Part shown: piece after piece, positions 46,332 through 59,285 of the stretch
Layout: each line of letters begins with the position of its first letter
How positions within the stretch are numbered: position 1 is the stretch's first letter
Origin: Ipomoea triloba
Lineage: Eukaryota > Streptophyta > Magnoliopsida > Solanales > Convolvulaceae
Direction of reading: 5' to 3'
DNA length: 64,000 nucleotides
Assembly: GCF_003576645.1 (NCBI RefSeq)
Contig: NC_044921.1
Span: forward strand, 25,975,203-26,039,202
Notes under the pieces: generated by a model
Seen by the model: only the letters and a program-made list of their open reading frames with translations
Database searches by the model: none
Told to the model about the DNA's origin: nothing
Made by a program: the position numbers and the translations under genes

Positions 46332-49150
46332 TCAGAGCATCCACCCAGGAATGAATCCATTAATGTTGTGTGCTGATGAGACTTCAGCATTTATCTCATC
46401 AGACCCAACATGATGAAACCTGAAAACCAGCAAATTAAGTGCACAATTAAGCATTATTTTAAGGTTTGATATGTTATTATCATTAGTATAAACATTGTTT
46501 TTTCTTTTTGTCAGGCCATAAGGTGTCTTGAGTAGGCCCTAACTGTAGAAAACACCTTTAAACTCGTACCATATTAGACTAATCCCTGTTCCAAGACCAG
46601 TCCAACTAAGGGGCAAAGTGCTGACCATATTGGTTTTTCCATACAAGAGGGGGTTCGGACTCCCGACTTCTATTAAGAGATAAGAGTGCATGGCCACTCA
46701 CGCCAACCAAGCTGGTTTATAAACATTGTTATTTAGTATCCTTAAACACTGGTAATTAAACTTTCATACCCTATCTGGGATGTTGTTGAGTTCACTCCCA
46801 CAGGCTGAAAGAACCCCACCGCAGGTTGCTGGTGAATGGTGGCAGCTGTCCTCTCCTCCAACTATATATCACACCATCAAATCATTTTAAGCGGGTAAAA
46901 ACGGATTTTAAAGTTGAGAGTTATTCGGGATTAATGAACAAAAAATAGAGCAAAAATGTTATTTATTTATTTATTTTTACCTTCATTTTTAGGAGATTAT
47001 TTGCATCTACCAATGCCAGCTCCTGAAATTATAATAGAATATAACACAAGAAAATATATTACTCCATAGTTTTGGAATATGTATAGCGGGCTCGATTAAG
47101 AGGCTGAGATGTTCGTGACCTTCAGATACGAGAATGAACTCGATTCACTTGACCACTTTTGATTATATTTCTTATGGGATTTTGGTGATGATAACATTAC
47201 TTTGGAGTAATCTAAATTCTTACCTTTTGTTGGAGCTCTACAAGCTGATTCATCATAGATTGGGTCTGCAAATCCCAAATTAAAGGAAAGAACAAATCAT
47301 GGCAAACTTATAGTAATTATTATAAGTTAGTCATAATAATTAGTTAATTCAAGTAATATTTAACTACCTTTGTGGATCGAATTTGGCTCAAAGAAGACTC
47401 TACTTGGTGCTCAAGTTGCCCTAGTTCCTTTATGCTCAAGGGACCAAGATCTTCCCCAAGAAGGTTTCTACAATCAAAGAATTACAATCAAATGGAGCCT
47501 TACCCTAAATAGTACTATACGGTTCAAGCTATATCATATAACTTTGAAACTTAAACATTGAAGTATTATATTTCTTTTTTTATGAAAATGTAAGATAGAT
47601 CGATAGACTTTTCATATTTTTGTCACATTTTTCTAAATATTGAATGTGAGACTTCAATTAGTTGAGACTTTAATCAATTCACCTTTGAGATCGTTGCAGG
47701 AGCTCAACCTTAGCCTTTAACTTCAGATATTCATGGTAGTTGTCCTGTTCCAAAACACTATCGTCGTTATATATGCATCATCATCGTATAGTTCGTCAGA
47801 ATTGTATAAGAAAATGTTATAACGTCGTAATATTAAAGATAAAAATAAAAAGGCTAAAACATGTAAATAACATGACACGAATTGAATGTCGTGTCTGTTT
47901 ACTAATCGGTTTAATATAATATTGTAAAAACTCGACTCGTACATTGATATATATACGAAAGATATACATAACGCCTCACCTGAGTGTTAGATTGGTTGGC
48001 CTCCAATGAAGCATAATTGCAGCGATGGTACTTTTCCAGGGTCTTCATCATGCTAATATTTTGGGGAAAAAAACAAATAATAACTAAATAGAGCTTTCAT
48101 TAGATGACGAGAAAAATCGGCAGTGTAAGTTATTATACATTTGGTATTCCATTCTTGTGTAATATGACGCCAAATACACAAGAAAGATACAAAAATCATG
48201 TTTCACCGAACTAACTCGCCCACTCCTTTCAAGGCAAATAAAAAGAATTTATTACTCTAACGTTACTTTGGTTACGTTAGATATGGCCTTCTTGGTTTCA
48301 GTCGAGGTCAGATATGAGCAAATTAGACTGGTCATCTTAGTCCTTGTTTAACCTAGATTGATTTATTTTCTCGTGATTCTATACCAATTAAGATTACAAG
48401 GTAGAATTTAACTACACTGTGTAATAATAGCGGTAAGTTTGTCTGTCTTCAAAAAGAAAAAGTATTATATAAAGATCCAATTTATTACCTCGTGGTTTCA
48501 TACAAAACAAGGTTTCCTTCCTAGTATCACCTAATTACACAATGGTTAAAACCCTACCTGGTCAGATCGATATTCCATCAAATATAGTAATAATTTTTAT
48601 AAAGATTCCATCATATACACATACTTATCTGCGTATGTATCTATAGAGAGAGAGAGGGTCAGTGGGTGTTTAAAGATTTACAGACGCTTTGGAGAAACAG
48701 CCTACCCAGACAGCCTAGTGATCCATTAAACAATTTTTTTTTTTAAAAGAAAATCATCAAAACAATTAAATGCTGAAAATCCCAGCAAGGGATTCAAGCA
48801 AGAACGCCCAATTTTGCGATTTGGGAGTTTGATCTATGAGATAGCATAGGTTTAAAAGCGAAGGAGAGGGATAGGTTCATTCGAGGAAATTAAGGATTAC
48901 AGTGTAAACCTAGGAAGGGTTTGATGATATGAATATGCAGAGAGAGAGAGGGAGAGAGAGAGTACCTAGAGCTGCTACAAAACTCGAAGAGTTTACCACG
49001 GTTGGAGAAGATGATGAGAGCCACCTCAGCATCGCAGAGAATAGAGAGTTCATATGCTTTCTTGAGAAGCCCATTTCTCCTCTTAGCAAAAGTGACCTGC
49101 CTGTTTATCTTGTTCTCTATTCTCTTTAGCTCAACTTTTCCCCTTCCCAT
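46332..49150 (-). CDS. SEPALLATA-clade MIKC MADS-box factor (FBP9/FBP23-like)
   Basis: Floral E-class MADS proteins bridge organ-identity complexes that bind CArG boxes. Exons on the minus strand: 49150-48966, 48052-47980, 47744-47683, 47467-47368, 47265-47224, 47022-46981, 46861-46770, 46419-46332; 684 nt, 227 aa, the classic eight-exon MIKC structure. The MADS domain is residues 1-60 ([20 protein letters not shown] at the start), followed by the K domain with [20 protein letters not shown] and [17 protein letters not shown]. The C-terminus has GFFQPVGV and ends [11 protein letters not shown], the SEP II-type motif of the AGL2/FBP9 group. Intron 1 is the longest (913 bp), a usual site for regulatory sequence. 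No defect seen. Subclade placement rests on memory of Petunia FBP9. Confidence 0.93.
46505..46719 (-). repeat. tRNA-derived SINE, family B, in MADS intron 7
   Basis: On the minus strand the head reads CCAGCTTGGTTGGCGTGAG (A-box region) and, some 45 bases on, GGGAGTCCGAACCCC (B box), and the copy ends in GACAAAAAGAAAAAAC. It sits in the last intron of the MADS gene. Confidence 0.65.
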
Positions 49151-52100
49151 TTCTCTCTCTAGCTAGCTGCTCAGGAGATCTTTCTCTTTTCTCTCTCTCA
49201 AGTGTGAGTGATGAAGTTGCTTAGCACACTCTTTTGAGAGATGATGGATGGTAGGAGAGAAATGAAATGAAATGATCTGAGTGAGTGAGTGGTATTATTC
49301 CAGACTGAAATGGTAGCTATTAAGAAGACACTACTTTTTTGGTAGTGCGAGGAATTTAAAGGGGCAGTAGGTGCCTAAAATGGAGCAGTGGAGAAAGGAA
49401 TATTGTAGTGGCCTGCCTGGTGAAGATACATGAACTATATATGCTGCATATATATATACTTCTAATTCAAGCTTAAACAAAACAATTTCCACTTTTTAAT
49501 TAACTCTGATCTCCAGAGTTCAGCTTGTGAGAGTTAGACTTTCTTGTTTTAACCGGTCAGTTATAGACAAACTAAGTTGGTTTACCTCTTTATAGTTCTT
49601 TACCGGCTAAAGTTATAAGGCGGCAGTCTTCACCTAGAGCGCACATTTGAATATGTTGTAGACTTTCCCGTAAATCAAATAATGTTGTGGTATATGATTT
49701 TACCTAGATTTTTATAGTTCTTGTTTGTGATAGGCAATGTTAAATAATGAAGGTAATTTGTGAAAAACCTTCCAACTTTAATTTTTTTTATATATAGATG
49801 TAATGTTCAGTAGTTTGAATATGCAACTTTTAAGATGCTTGAAGAGATTATATGCTATTTTCTTTATTTTATATTGATTGTGTGCAGCACTCTATTTGCA
49901 AAGACTCGAGATTGAGGTTGCCTGGTCAAGCTAACTCGAATGGAAAATCAGAAATGTTGATTTGATTTTAGTGTAAGATTTTTAATTTAATCTGATACTA
50001 AATTGAAACTGAAATATATGTATAAACCAATCAAAATTAAACTTAGATGGAAATTTAAGCTGCAATACTTAAAAGCAATCAAAATAATTAGCATCTCCTG
50101 AGCAAGTGGCAAGTTTTCGTTGCTGCATAGTTTGGGTTTTGGTACAACAACAAAAGAGGTGAAATATGTTCCACATTGTCCTCTTAGTATGATTATTTCT
50201 TTTGTGTAATTTGTAGATTATTATACTGAAGCAGATCGAATTTGTGTAATTTGTAGATTATTACACGAGTTTACTCTATTTACGTTTTCTAGTTTACGTC
50301 AGACTAATCACACTCTCTAGTTTTCCATCCTCATTCATCTTACTGTATGCACTTGGGGAGTCCAACTCTAGAAACTGGCAGGGGAGCCCAACTCCAATAA
50401 TGTTTTTTGAAGTGGGGTTTGTTACCTTCAACCTATCGCCTTCAGCCATGACTTGAGGTCAGATGATCAACCACTATACTAGTTTTGAAAGAATTTTTTT
50501 TTCCATTAGTTGATTATTTGAGTCATGGCTTCATATGCATAAGCTCGAAGAAGATCCCTCAAAGGCTCAAACAATTTGGTGGGTGACCTAGAATCATTGT
50601 ACGCTATCCTCTAACCTGCCCTAAATGTCAAATTATTACCACATGCAAATCTAACAGAAGTAGGTGGATAAAAAGATCTCTTAGATAAATTGTCATTTAA
50701 GTAAGAATCAAACTTTATATATAAACACGACTCAAGTTAAATTTAAATTTAAATTAGTGTCACAATAATAAAAGTACCTGACACCGCAAAACACCACTAT
50801 AAAAAAAAAGTACCTAATAATAACTACATTCAACTACGTACAGACTAAGATGTTAACTGATTATGACCTATCAATGTAGCGTGGGCTTTCAAAAATATCG
50901 ATTGGTCTCTTTTGTGTGTGACATTTTGGAAACCCTTTCAACGTGAACACTTCACTATATTTTCAAGTCATTATCAAATCTCTCTAAGCTACTGTAAGTC
51001 ATTAAAGCACCCCATTTGAAATTCAGACCACTTAAAATCACCTATAAAATAAAAAGTCTCTAATATTTTTGTAAGATTAAAATTATAATGTTTATGATTC
51101 AATTAAGCATTAATTTAGTATAAAACAAATTTTAAATATTTATATATTGGGCTTGAATTTTACATCAATCGATGGGTGGAGGCTTAGAACAACTAATTTA
51201 ACTGTTAGATAAATGTCAGATTGGGCGGAGGCTTAGAGGGTCGAGTTCAACATATGTTATCGAAACGTGGTGTTGACTGTTATGTAAGTATAAAGAAATA
51301 AAGTTGCGTTTTTATTACTACCTAACTGTATGACTGTATCTTTTGACATAGTGGTAAGCGCTTAATTTAACAATTGGTTTTAGAGCAAATACTTGGAGGG
51401 TCGAGTCCAATATCCCATCATCAAAAGTAACATTGACGTACTACTATAAAAATGTAGAAAAATAAAATTGTATATGTCGCTGACTAGCTATAACTAGTGG
51501 TAAATATTTGATCTAGAGAGTATGAGATAGTGAGGGTCTCTTTTAGCTTAATGGACAAACAATGCACTTTCTGAATTCTTGTTCATGGGTAGGTGGACTG
51601 AAATTCTTTTTATTTATTGTAAATAATTTATTTATCTATCGATATATTTCTACTATATTTTATTTTATTTTCCATTTCCCCTTTTCATCTCTACCATCCA
51701 ACCCCATAAGAAAAATCTTGAAACAGAATCCATCATATCCTTGCATATAACTTTATCATCCATCGTAATGTCAAGTCAGAAGCTGTGGGTTTTTTTTTCT
51801 AAAATACTTTCAACCCGACAATGTTTATCAATTTCACATCTTAATTATCATGACAAACGAATTTTATATTCAAAAATTTTTTATATAAAATTATAAATGT
51901 ATATTGCTCAACAAATTTTTTTTTATTGTATATTGTGTACTTATCATTTCAAAATTTTTTATCAATACACTCTCAATCAAACTCGTTATGTCATTATATA
52001 CAGTCTTCTTAGTACAATTTATATTTTTTTTATGTAATTTGTGAGTTATTAACCCAGTTAAAAAAATACTCTGTAATACTTGGTATATTATAAAAAATTA

Positions 52101-53092
52101 AGCATATTTAAAATATTTAGAGATAATCTCAATTAAATTAATTAGACTGTTTACTTAAAACTAAAAAATTACAAATTGGACTCTATCTTCTTAAAGTAGA
52201 TTCTCTTACCTCGCCCGTCACTCAAAATGACAGGGTGGTAACTATAGCATTGGGCTTAATGCACTGTAAAAACGGCTGTAAATTTACGAGAGGATCAGGT
52301 AGGGAGACAGTTGACACGTGTCGCAATGAAATAACCTTATTATCCAACGGTAACTCGAGTGTCTTCTACTTTTGGTCAGCCAATCACGACGCATGCTAAT
52401 GGATGCACAAAGGAATCAGACCTCGGATTTAGTAAAAACTAAAATACAAATAATAAAAAATAATAATTAAAAAAAAAAAGAGAAAGACATCTTCATTTTT
52501 TTTTTCAAATTTATTTTGGAATTACACTAATGTTTCGAACGATTATTGTGAAATTTGAACAGAAAAAAAAAGTAATTAATTAAAATTTAAATTATTTTAG
52601 TTGATTTTGTGTAATGATATTAATATGTGGTGGAATTAATGCTGGATAGATTATTTGTAGCGGGGGAGGGGTGAATGAGTACACCTTGAGGACCTATTTT
52701 GAATTTGATTGGGGCTTGTCAATATGAGCTGACAAAGCGTGGGGTATTGAGTTGAGACAATTAATGTTCTTGCCGTGCTTTGTCTTCAATTTGATTTGAG
52801 TGCTGATGTGCTTTGATACGGTCCTTTTTCACTTTTGTTGGTGCTAGTGGATGATATTCCATGATTTTCTGGTTCAAGGGAGGTGGGGTTTCCTTCTTTA
52901 ATGATTCAAGATAAAAATTATTACTTATATTTTTAATGTCACTTTTAATTTTATTAAGCCGCTAAAGTGACAAATTTTAATTCATTTGTCAAGATTCAAG
53001 TAATACGAAAAGGTTAAACGGAGCACATGGAAATGCAGGACATGAAGAAAACTACATTGTACCTTACTCCGTATCCTGAACAATCATGAAGA
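49151..53092. other. Upstream region of the MADS gene and gene-poor DNA
   Basis: 49151-49460 is probably the 5' UTR and promoter (CT-rich on the minus strand, with GAGTGAGTGAGTGG repeats). A dispersed repeat fragment lies at about 49515-49660. From 50000 to 53092 the DNA is AT-rich with no gene I can support. Confidence 0.5.
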
Positions 53093-53250
53093 TAGAGATG
53101 GCAATAAACCATATATGCCTCTATCATGTATCATCATCATTGTCCTTCCTAAACTCAATACGGGTATCGTCTACTATTAAAACTCGTCTTAGCTTATTAA
53201 AATTCAAGAGAGCCGAATATTCAATATTATTTGACTTATTGCCATCTCTA
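53093..53250. mobile_element. Short hAT-like MITE
   Basis: The left end TAGAGATGGCAATAAACC and the reverse complement of the right end TAGAGATGGCAATAAGTC are inverted repeats 158 bp apart. No clean 8-bp target duplication. Confidence 0.5.
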
Positions 53251-53589
53251 ATTATAATTAGCCTCTATCATCATGTGTCAATGTCCTTCATAAGTTGGGC
53301 TATATCCACATTATACAGTCCTCTACTGCTGCTAAAAGTTACATATACTGTGTGTCTGCAGAGTTTCTTCCTCTTGCTGCAAATGGTCCATCCAAAGAGG
53401 TACAACTAATGAGTGCATTGGTTGCATGGAGTGGATCAAAAGCCATTTTCAGTGCCCCCAATATTTATTGGAAATTGAAGACTTAGCTTGTGGGTGCTGA
53501 TACAATATTTGGCCATGTGTTTAGTTGGTTTAAATGTTTAATTTCCTTAGCTTGCTGGTGGAATCCACTTCCATTGTTCTCCCTCAACC

Positions 53590-53800
53590 AACCAACCAAT
53601 TAGTTTCATCCTATCCATTGCATCAAGCCTCATCCTATCCCCAACCCCAAGGGCCCTTCACGCCCCTGCCCAACAGAGCATCTGGTAGAATGTGTAACAC
53701 AGAGGCTAGACCTTTGCTTACTGCACACAAGAAACCCACCATTGGTGAGACTCGATTCCTAGTCTTTCTTTCCAAACTTCACAGCCTGAGTCAGTTTTAT
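53590..53800 (-). repeat. SINE-like copy, family C
   Basis: On the minus strand: GACTAGGAATCGAGTCTCAC (B-box-like), then body words CAGATGCTCTGTTGGGC and GGGCCCTTGGGGTTGGGG shared with the copies at 59106 and 60596. Its head lies inside the 97-bp tandem duplication next to it. Confidence 0.5.
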
Positions 53801-53945
53801 TACAACCCTGCTATTTGAAGATCTTGTATGAATGGCTTTATCACGGTGTCGATTCCTAGTCTTTCTTTCCAAATTTCACAGCCTGAGTCAGTTTTATTAC
53901 AACCCTGCTATTTGAAGATCTTGTATGAATGGCTTTATCACGGTG
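53752..53945. repeat. 97-bp tandem duplication
   Basis: 53752-53848 and 53849-53945 are almost identical (one visible substitution), beginning TCGATTCCTAGTCTTTC. Recent local duplication in intergenic DNA. Confidence 0.92.
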
Positions 53946-54576
53946 TCAATAATAGTTGTTTTGGTGTCTGAAGATCGATCTTGTTAGAGTAAATTTAACA
54001 CGTACGGTGTCTGTAATAGTTGTTTTTTGTGTCTACATATGCAGTAAAAAAAACACAATCTTGATGATTAATGAGCATACAGTTAAGGAAACATATGTTT
54101 GTGTGTGATAAGGATGTAGCCCAATTAGCATTTTGGGCAAGTTTGCCCCTATAGAGTTGAGCATCAACAAAACATCCATTTTATCTGATATTTGATCTGT
54201 TTACTGTGATGGTTGTTTTTAACTATATTAACTGTCATAGCTAGCATTCTTCAAGAATTCAAGCAGCCTCAATCATGGTGGACAGAAATCCAACAAATTA
54301 AAGAAAAATAAAAAATTCCTAAAACTTTAAGAATCTGAGTCTTTCATAAGCTGGTAATCAAAGAATAATGCCCAATGTATTTAAATCAAATGCATAAACA
54401 TAGATAGTTTGCAACTCATTGAAGAATAAATATTTAAAAAGGACTAAAGAACCTCTTCACCAAACCCTATAAATAGTCCAAAGCCTTCTGCAAAAGGATG
54501 GTCAAACAAGATATACCATTGGCACAAGCCTATGCCTCTGAGAAATCTATATTTGGATCTATTAATAATTTAATCT
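53946..54576. other. Intergenic DNA, 3' side of the RGP gene
   Basis: No coding sequence seen. The last part is probably the 3' UTR of the minus-strand RGP gene. Confidence 0.55.
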
Positions 54577-56764
54577 CTACTTTGAGCTGCCATTTGGTAA
54601 TTTGGTGGCATCTCCAGATGGGTTCAGCTCATCCCAAGCTTGGATCCATGTGACCATGGCATCTGCCAGCTTGTTAAAGTAATCGTCAATCTTGCCAAGC
54701 TTCGCTTTCACTTGCTTCGCCAGCTCGAGGTAGCACGCCTGGACAGTGGTGCAGTCCTTCGGGAGAGTCACAGCCTGGAAAAACGGGATCAGCTCCTCTT
54801 GCCAGTAGATGCCCTTGTACTCCTTCTTGAGGTTCACGAAAGGATTGCTCGCTTTGCTGTGCCAGATGTAGGGCAAACCGGTCTTCACTCCTAACCCGAG
54901 GTGGTCACAGATCACCTGGCATCGGGGGAACAATAGTCTTTTATAAAAGAAATAAAAGAAAGAAATATATACTCTATAAAGATTTTAGAGTTTTCGTTAA
55001 GCGATCTGCGGATCAGACAGCCCATCTGTTAGCTAGGCAGTCTGTTTCTACAGCTGATTGAATGGAGTGATTCGTGAATCCTCTTTCCATCATTTGTAAT
55101 GCTTTGTCTTCGGACTTGATTTAATTTAAAATGCATTGTGCAAAAAAAAAAAATTAGAGTTTAGATTACCTTAGTACACCAGCCAGCCCACATATCATCG
55201 TAGCGACCAATAGGCTGTCCATCACCCATGAGTCCAAAATACATGGCAGGGCCAATGAGTTCGCGGTTGAATGCCAAATTCATACCACACATTGGGAAAA
55301 TGGTTCCCTTTGGTATTGTCATTATCGCATCAACATACCTGGAAAACAATAGCAACGGGGGGTTAGTGACCACGTTATAAGGTAGGAGTGTGAAGAAACA
55401 AAAGAAAACAAAACACATTGAGCTGTTAGGCACCTAGTGTTCCTCTCAAGAGGCTTGACAAGCTGAGTGGGGGCATCATAATCCGGGATGTTAAGCCAGA
55501 GACCATGAGAAACAGCGGTTGGTACACCTTCACGGAGACTGAATGGATACCCACGGACAAAATCTGCACCATCTCGGTATGGATCATACAAGGTGTTGAA
55601 GAAAAACGGAGTCGATGGGGACAACAAGTTCTTAATGTGCTGCTCAAGCGCATTAATATCTTTCCCAGATGGATCCTTGGCAACCTTTACATACACAAAA
55701 CAAACCCAATACATCAAAACCAGATAAAATAGAACACCCCAAACTCAATGCAAGCAAAAGAGATCTCAAATCAAAACACCAAGACAAGATTCACTCAAAA
55801 CCATCTGAATCCAATTGAAGTAAACAACACATAAACGCATTAAGTTAACATTGCTTAAAACAAACTATTACTGTATAATTGAATCTAAAATCTCTTACAT
55901 TAATATATCATGGAGGTTTTAGTATCCATCAGGACAGACAACAACACAGAGTTGCCAAAATGCCAACTTTCAAAGGTAATGGAAACTAAACAACAACAAC
56001 AATACTCAAAGAGATAACAAGAACACAATGCAATCCTTAGTTTAGCTATCATAAAGATGCTAAATTAACAATAAGAGAAAGCTGTTATCACTTATCACTT
56101 ATCAGTAATGCAGGGCTGTGATCAGTAGAATGCAGATTGGAACTAATTCATTCTATCCAATGATAACCACAAGAGTACAAAACTACAAGTCTATCCAATT
56201 CCTAAAAAGTAAAGGCATGGGAATAGGAACTCAGAAATATCCACACCCAGATTCAACAGCAGATCCATTCAAAATTCAAAAGGATCAAATTTTTTGTTAT
56301 CACTTAAGCAAAGACCAAAATTCAAATTCTACCCACCAGATCAAAAAGCAGTATACGCATAAAAATCCAAACTTTATCAATACCCAGACATAAAGAAACG
56401 AAAAAAAAAAAACCCAAAAAACGAAACTTACAAAGCAGTCGTCGTCAATGGTGAAGACATACTTCTTCTTGGACACCATGTACCCAAAGCAACGGCAAGC
56501 GGAGTCCTTGAAGGAAATGCATGAGGCCTTGGGTCCAAGAATGCGATTAATATCATTGCGATTGTAGAGCTCGTAATCGAACCCCTCAGGGACCCTAATA
56601 GTCTTGGAAGGATCTCCATCCTGGACGATAATCAAATGGTAAGGCTGGAAAAACGGCCTCCACTGCTCGAGGAAGTCCAAGTTCCGAATCGTGGGAATCA
56701 CGATATCGAGCTCGTCTTTGAGCAGAGGAGTGGCAGGCACAGATGCAGAGGAAGAACCCGCCAT
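54577..56764 (-). CDS. UDP-arabinopyranose mutase / reversibly glycosylated polypeptide
   Basis: RGP/UAM proteins (GT75) interconvert UDP-arabinopyranose and UDP-arabinofuranose on the cytosolic face of the Golgi, feeding wall arabinan and arabinoxylan synthesis. Exons on the minus strand: 56764-56432, 55684-55434, 55338-55170, 54915-54577; 1092 nt, 363 aa (family about 350-370). Blocks seen: [20 protein letters not shown] near the N-terminus, LIIVQDGDP, the metal-binding IDDDC at residues 106-110 (exon 1 ends one codon later), [10 protein letters not shown] with its conserved arginines, [30 protein letters not shown], and a helical C-terminus. The protein has no signal peptide, as expected. 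It is probably functional. Confidence 0.95.
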
Positions 56765-56847
56765 TGGTGCGAAAGAGGGGGATTGGAAGGTGGGTCACAG
56801 AGCTTGAGAGGTGGAGGAGATCTGAGAGAATTATGGGTTATGATTTG

Positions 56848-56860
56848 TGTATATATAGGG
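56848..56860 (-). promoter_or_regulatory. TATA box of the RGP gene
   Basis: The minus strand reads CCCTATATATACAC about 90 bases before the RGP start codon, a canonical plant TATA element at a plausible distance. Confidence 0.6.
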
Positions 56861-57979
56861 AAGGGAAAAAGATAGAATTTGCGCAGTGGAGAAGAAGGAA
56901 TGCAAAAGTTTCGAGGGAGAAGTGCCGGTGAAATGAAACTCCCGAGTATAGAAAGAAAGAACAAAGCACGTGACATGGGGAGAGATGCACGTTACAAGAA
57001 GGTGTTTAATGTGTAATCAATTTTTTAACTAATTTCGATTCTGTTATAATATAGTATCCGTTCATGCACAAAGGACCAATATTGTCTCCACAGATGTTCA
57101 AATTCGTGATATCGCATTTTGAAAAGTTACCTCATACTACTAGATTATTAATGTGATTGGTATCATTTCACATTGGTTAAGTTGTATAAATTTTCTATAT
57201 AATTGGCCAATAAAAAAATGCAGTAGTTGATTTGTAGTGCATGAGCATCATCACTTCATCACCCTGGAAAGAGGGGAAGCACTAAGAAAAAAATAATTTA
57301 GGAAGAATCATGAAAACTTGCATTTTATGTTATATAATCAAGTAATAATTATAATAAGATTTCAAAAATGCATTTTTTTACGTTTACCTTCTAAAATTTA
57401 GGTCTTTATTTTCTCTCCTGACATAAGAGCACTTGTCCGGTGTCACCAGACCAAGTAATTATGAACAAATAGGTTGAGAAAGTAATTATAAACATAGACT
57501 GCATTTTAACAGAATTAGTATTATAAAAAAAAAAATTTATAAAGAGTAATTTGAAGCGAAAAAGGAAATGAGAATATTTGCTTACGGCGTAATTGAGGAA
57601 AGTTAAAAGAGAAAACGTGAGAAAACGTGGAAATGTCACGTGACGTGCCATGCATGACCGACGTTAACGGCACAGACGGAGCGGTCCAGAAAGGACGCGT
57701 GGGGATGTTCATGGGCCGAAGTGGGCCTTGTCGTGCGGGACGGCTTTACGACGGGCCCAACCGTCTTTTCTACGATACACGTGGCAGCCTATTACTTCAC
57801 GAGATCCGTTGGCCGACGAAATAATTTTGTTTTTTTAGCGAAATTACAACTGGTTTTGTCGGTACTGCCCGTTGAAGAAAAGTCATATTTAAAGCGCCCG
57901 ACAACGTTTTCAAATTCGAAAATTTTAAGGTGAACTAGGATTAAAAACACCTGTCACCTATGCCTACGTGGCCCAATCG
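56861..57979. other. RGP upstream and intergenic DNA
   Basis: No gene seen. A GC-richer stretch at 57630-57800 has ACGTG words (CACGTGACG, ACACGTGG) that could be regulatory for an unseen transcript, but no coding exon accompanies it. Confidence 0.5.
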
Positions 57980-58715
57980 TTATACCCTGCACCACGGTAC
58001 ACATAACAATGTGCACCACGTACGTAAAACGACGTCGTTTTAGTGTTAGTAGATGCGGACGCGAATGACTTAGGGAATTCATTATCTATAATACACATAA
58101 TTATTATCTATAATACACAGAACGTTTGCCTATAATACACAAAATGGTTGCCCATAATACACAGAATATTGACACAAAATACACAGATGTTAATGGACGC
58201 GAATGACTCCAGGGAATTCATTATCTATAATACACATAATCATTATATAGAATACACAGAACGTTTGCCTAGAATACACAGAATGTTTGCCCATAATACA
58301 CAGAATATTGACGCAAAATACACAGAACTCATCCTCCTTACATTCGAATGCACAAACACATCACAACTTGCGTTAATAACATGAATACACATAATATTTA
58401 TACAAAATACACAGAACTCATCCTCCTAAACATTCGAATACACAAACACATCACAACATGTGTTACTAACATGAAATCACAACATGTGTTACTAACATGA
58501 ATACACATAACGGTTGCCTATAATATACAGAACGGTTGCCTAGAATATACAGAATGATTGCCTGGAATACACAGAATATTAACATAAATACAGAGACCGG
58601 CCGAAACAGAAAACGTGATTTCCAAAAAAAACGGACGATTATTTTACAATGCTCAAAACGACGTCGTTTAGGTACGTGGTGCACATTGCTATGTGCACCG
58701 TGGTGCACAGTATAA
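57980..58715. mobile_element. TIR element with internal ACACAGAA repeats
   Basis: Long imperfect terminal inverted repeats of about 60 bp: left TTATACCCTGCACCACGG and inverted right TTATACTGTGCACCACGG, each followed by CACAT...AATGTGCACCACGTAC and the palindrome AAACGACGTCGTTT. The interior has no ORF but carries more than twenty AATACACA(G/T)AA-type words in loose tandem, often with CGTTTGCC. A 12-bp direct repeat, TGCCTACGTGGC, flanks it at 57961-57972 and 58718-58729, though a few bases separate it from each end. Superfamily unclear; Mutator-like is possible. Confidence 0.7.
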
Positions 58716-59105
58716 TTTGCCTACGTGGCTCTATTGGGCTCAAGTTCAAGGCCCAATAATAACCACGGCCCATATGCATTGAGTCCCGAAGGAACTATGG
58801 GCTTATCCCGTTTGGGAAGCCCAATCTCTAAGGGGGCAAAAGATCCCAGTTGAGAGGGGGAGTGGTGGCCCAATCTTTGGCAAGGGTCCGCGATACTTGA
58901 TGGGCCTGTTTAAACAAAATCTTCCTGACCTTACATCTTGTTACCCTATGGGCATCGGCCTGTTTCATCAACTCTAGGTTGTGGATTTGGGCTGGCTACC
59001 CAACCCAATACTACTAAATTAGAAAATAAAAAATAATACTAATAAAGAAGACAAAACCCCAAACCAAAGAAGAAGAGAAATTTCTTCTCAAAAATGTTGA
59101 CTTCC

Positions 59106-59285
59106 CAACCCTAAGGGTCCCACACCCCAGCTCGACAGCATTTAGAAAGATGTCCCTACTCGACAGTGCATCTAAGAAGATGTAAATCATTGTGAGATTA
59201 CTCTACACCTCCGCTAGTGAGACTCGATCCCTAGTCTTTTTTTTTTTTCCAAACTTTACCATTGTGACCAACTGAACTACCCAGA
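59106..59285 (-). repeat. tRNA-derived SINE, family C
   Basis: Minus strand: GGTAGTTCAGTTGGTCACAA contains an A box (TAGTTCAGTTGG), followed by GGGATCGAGTCTCAC (B box) about 45 bases on, then the family C body and GGACCCTTAGGGTTGGG. Confidence 0.65.

Noticed and set aside
53086..53409. 107-residue ORF
   Set aside because: Spans a short MITE and flanking DNA; no domain or splice context.
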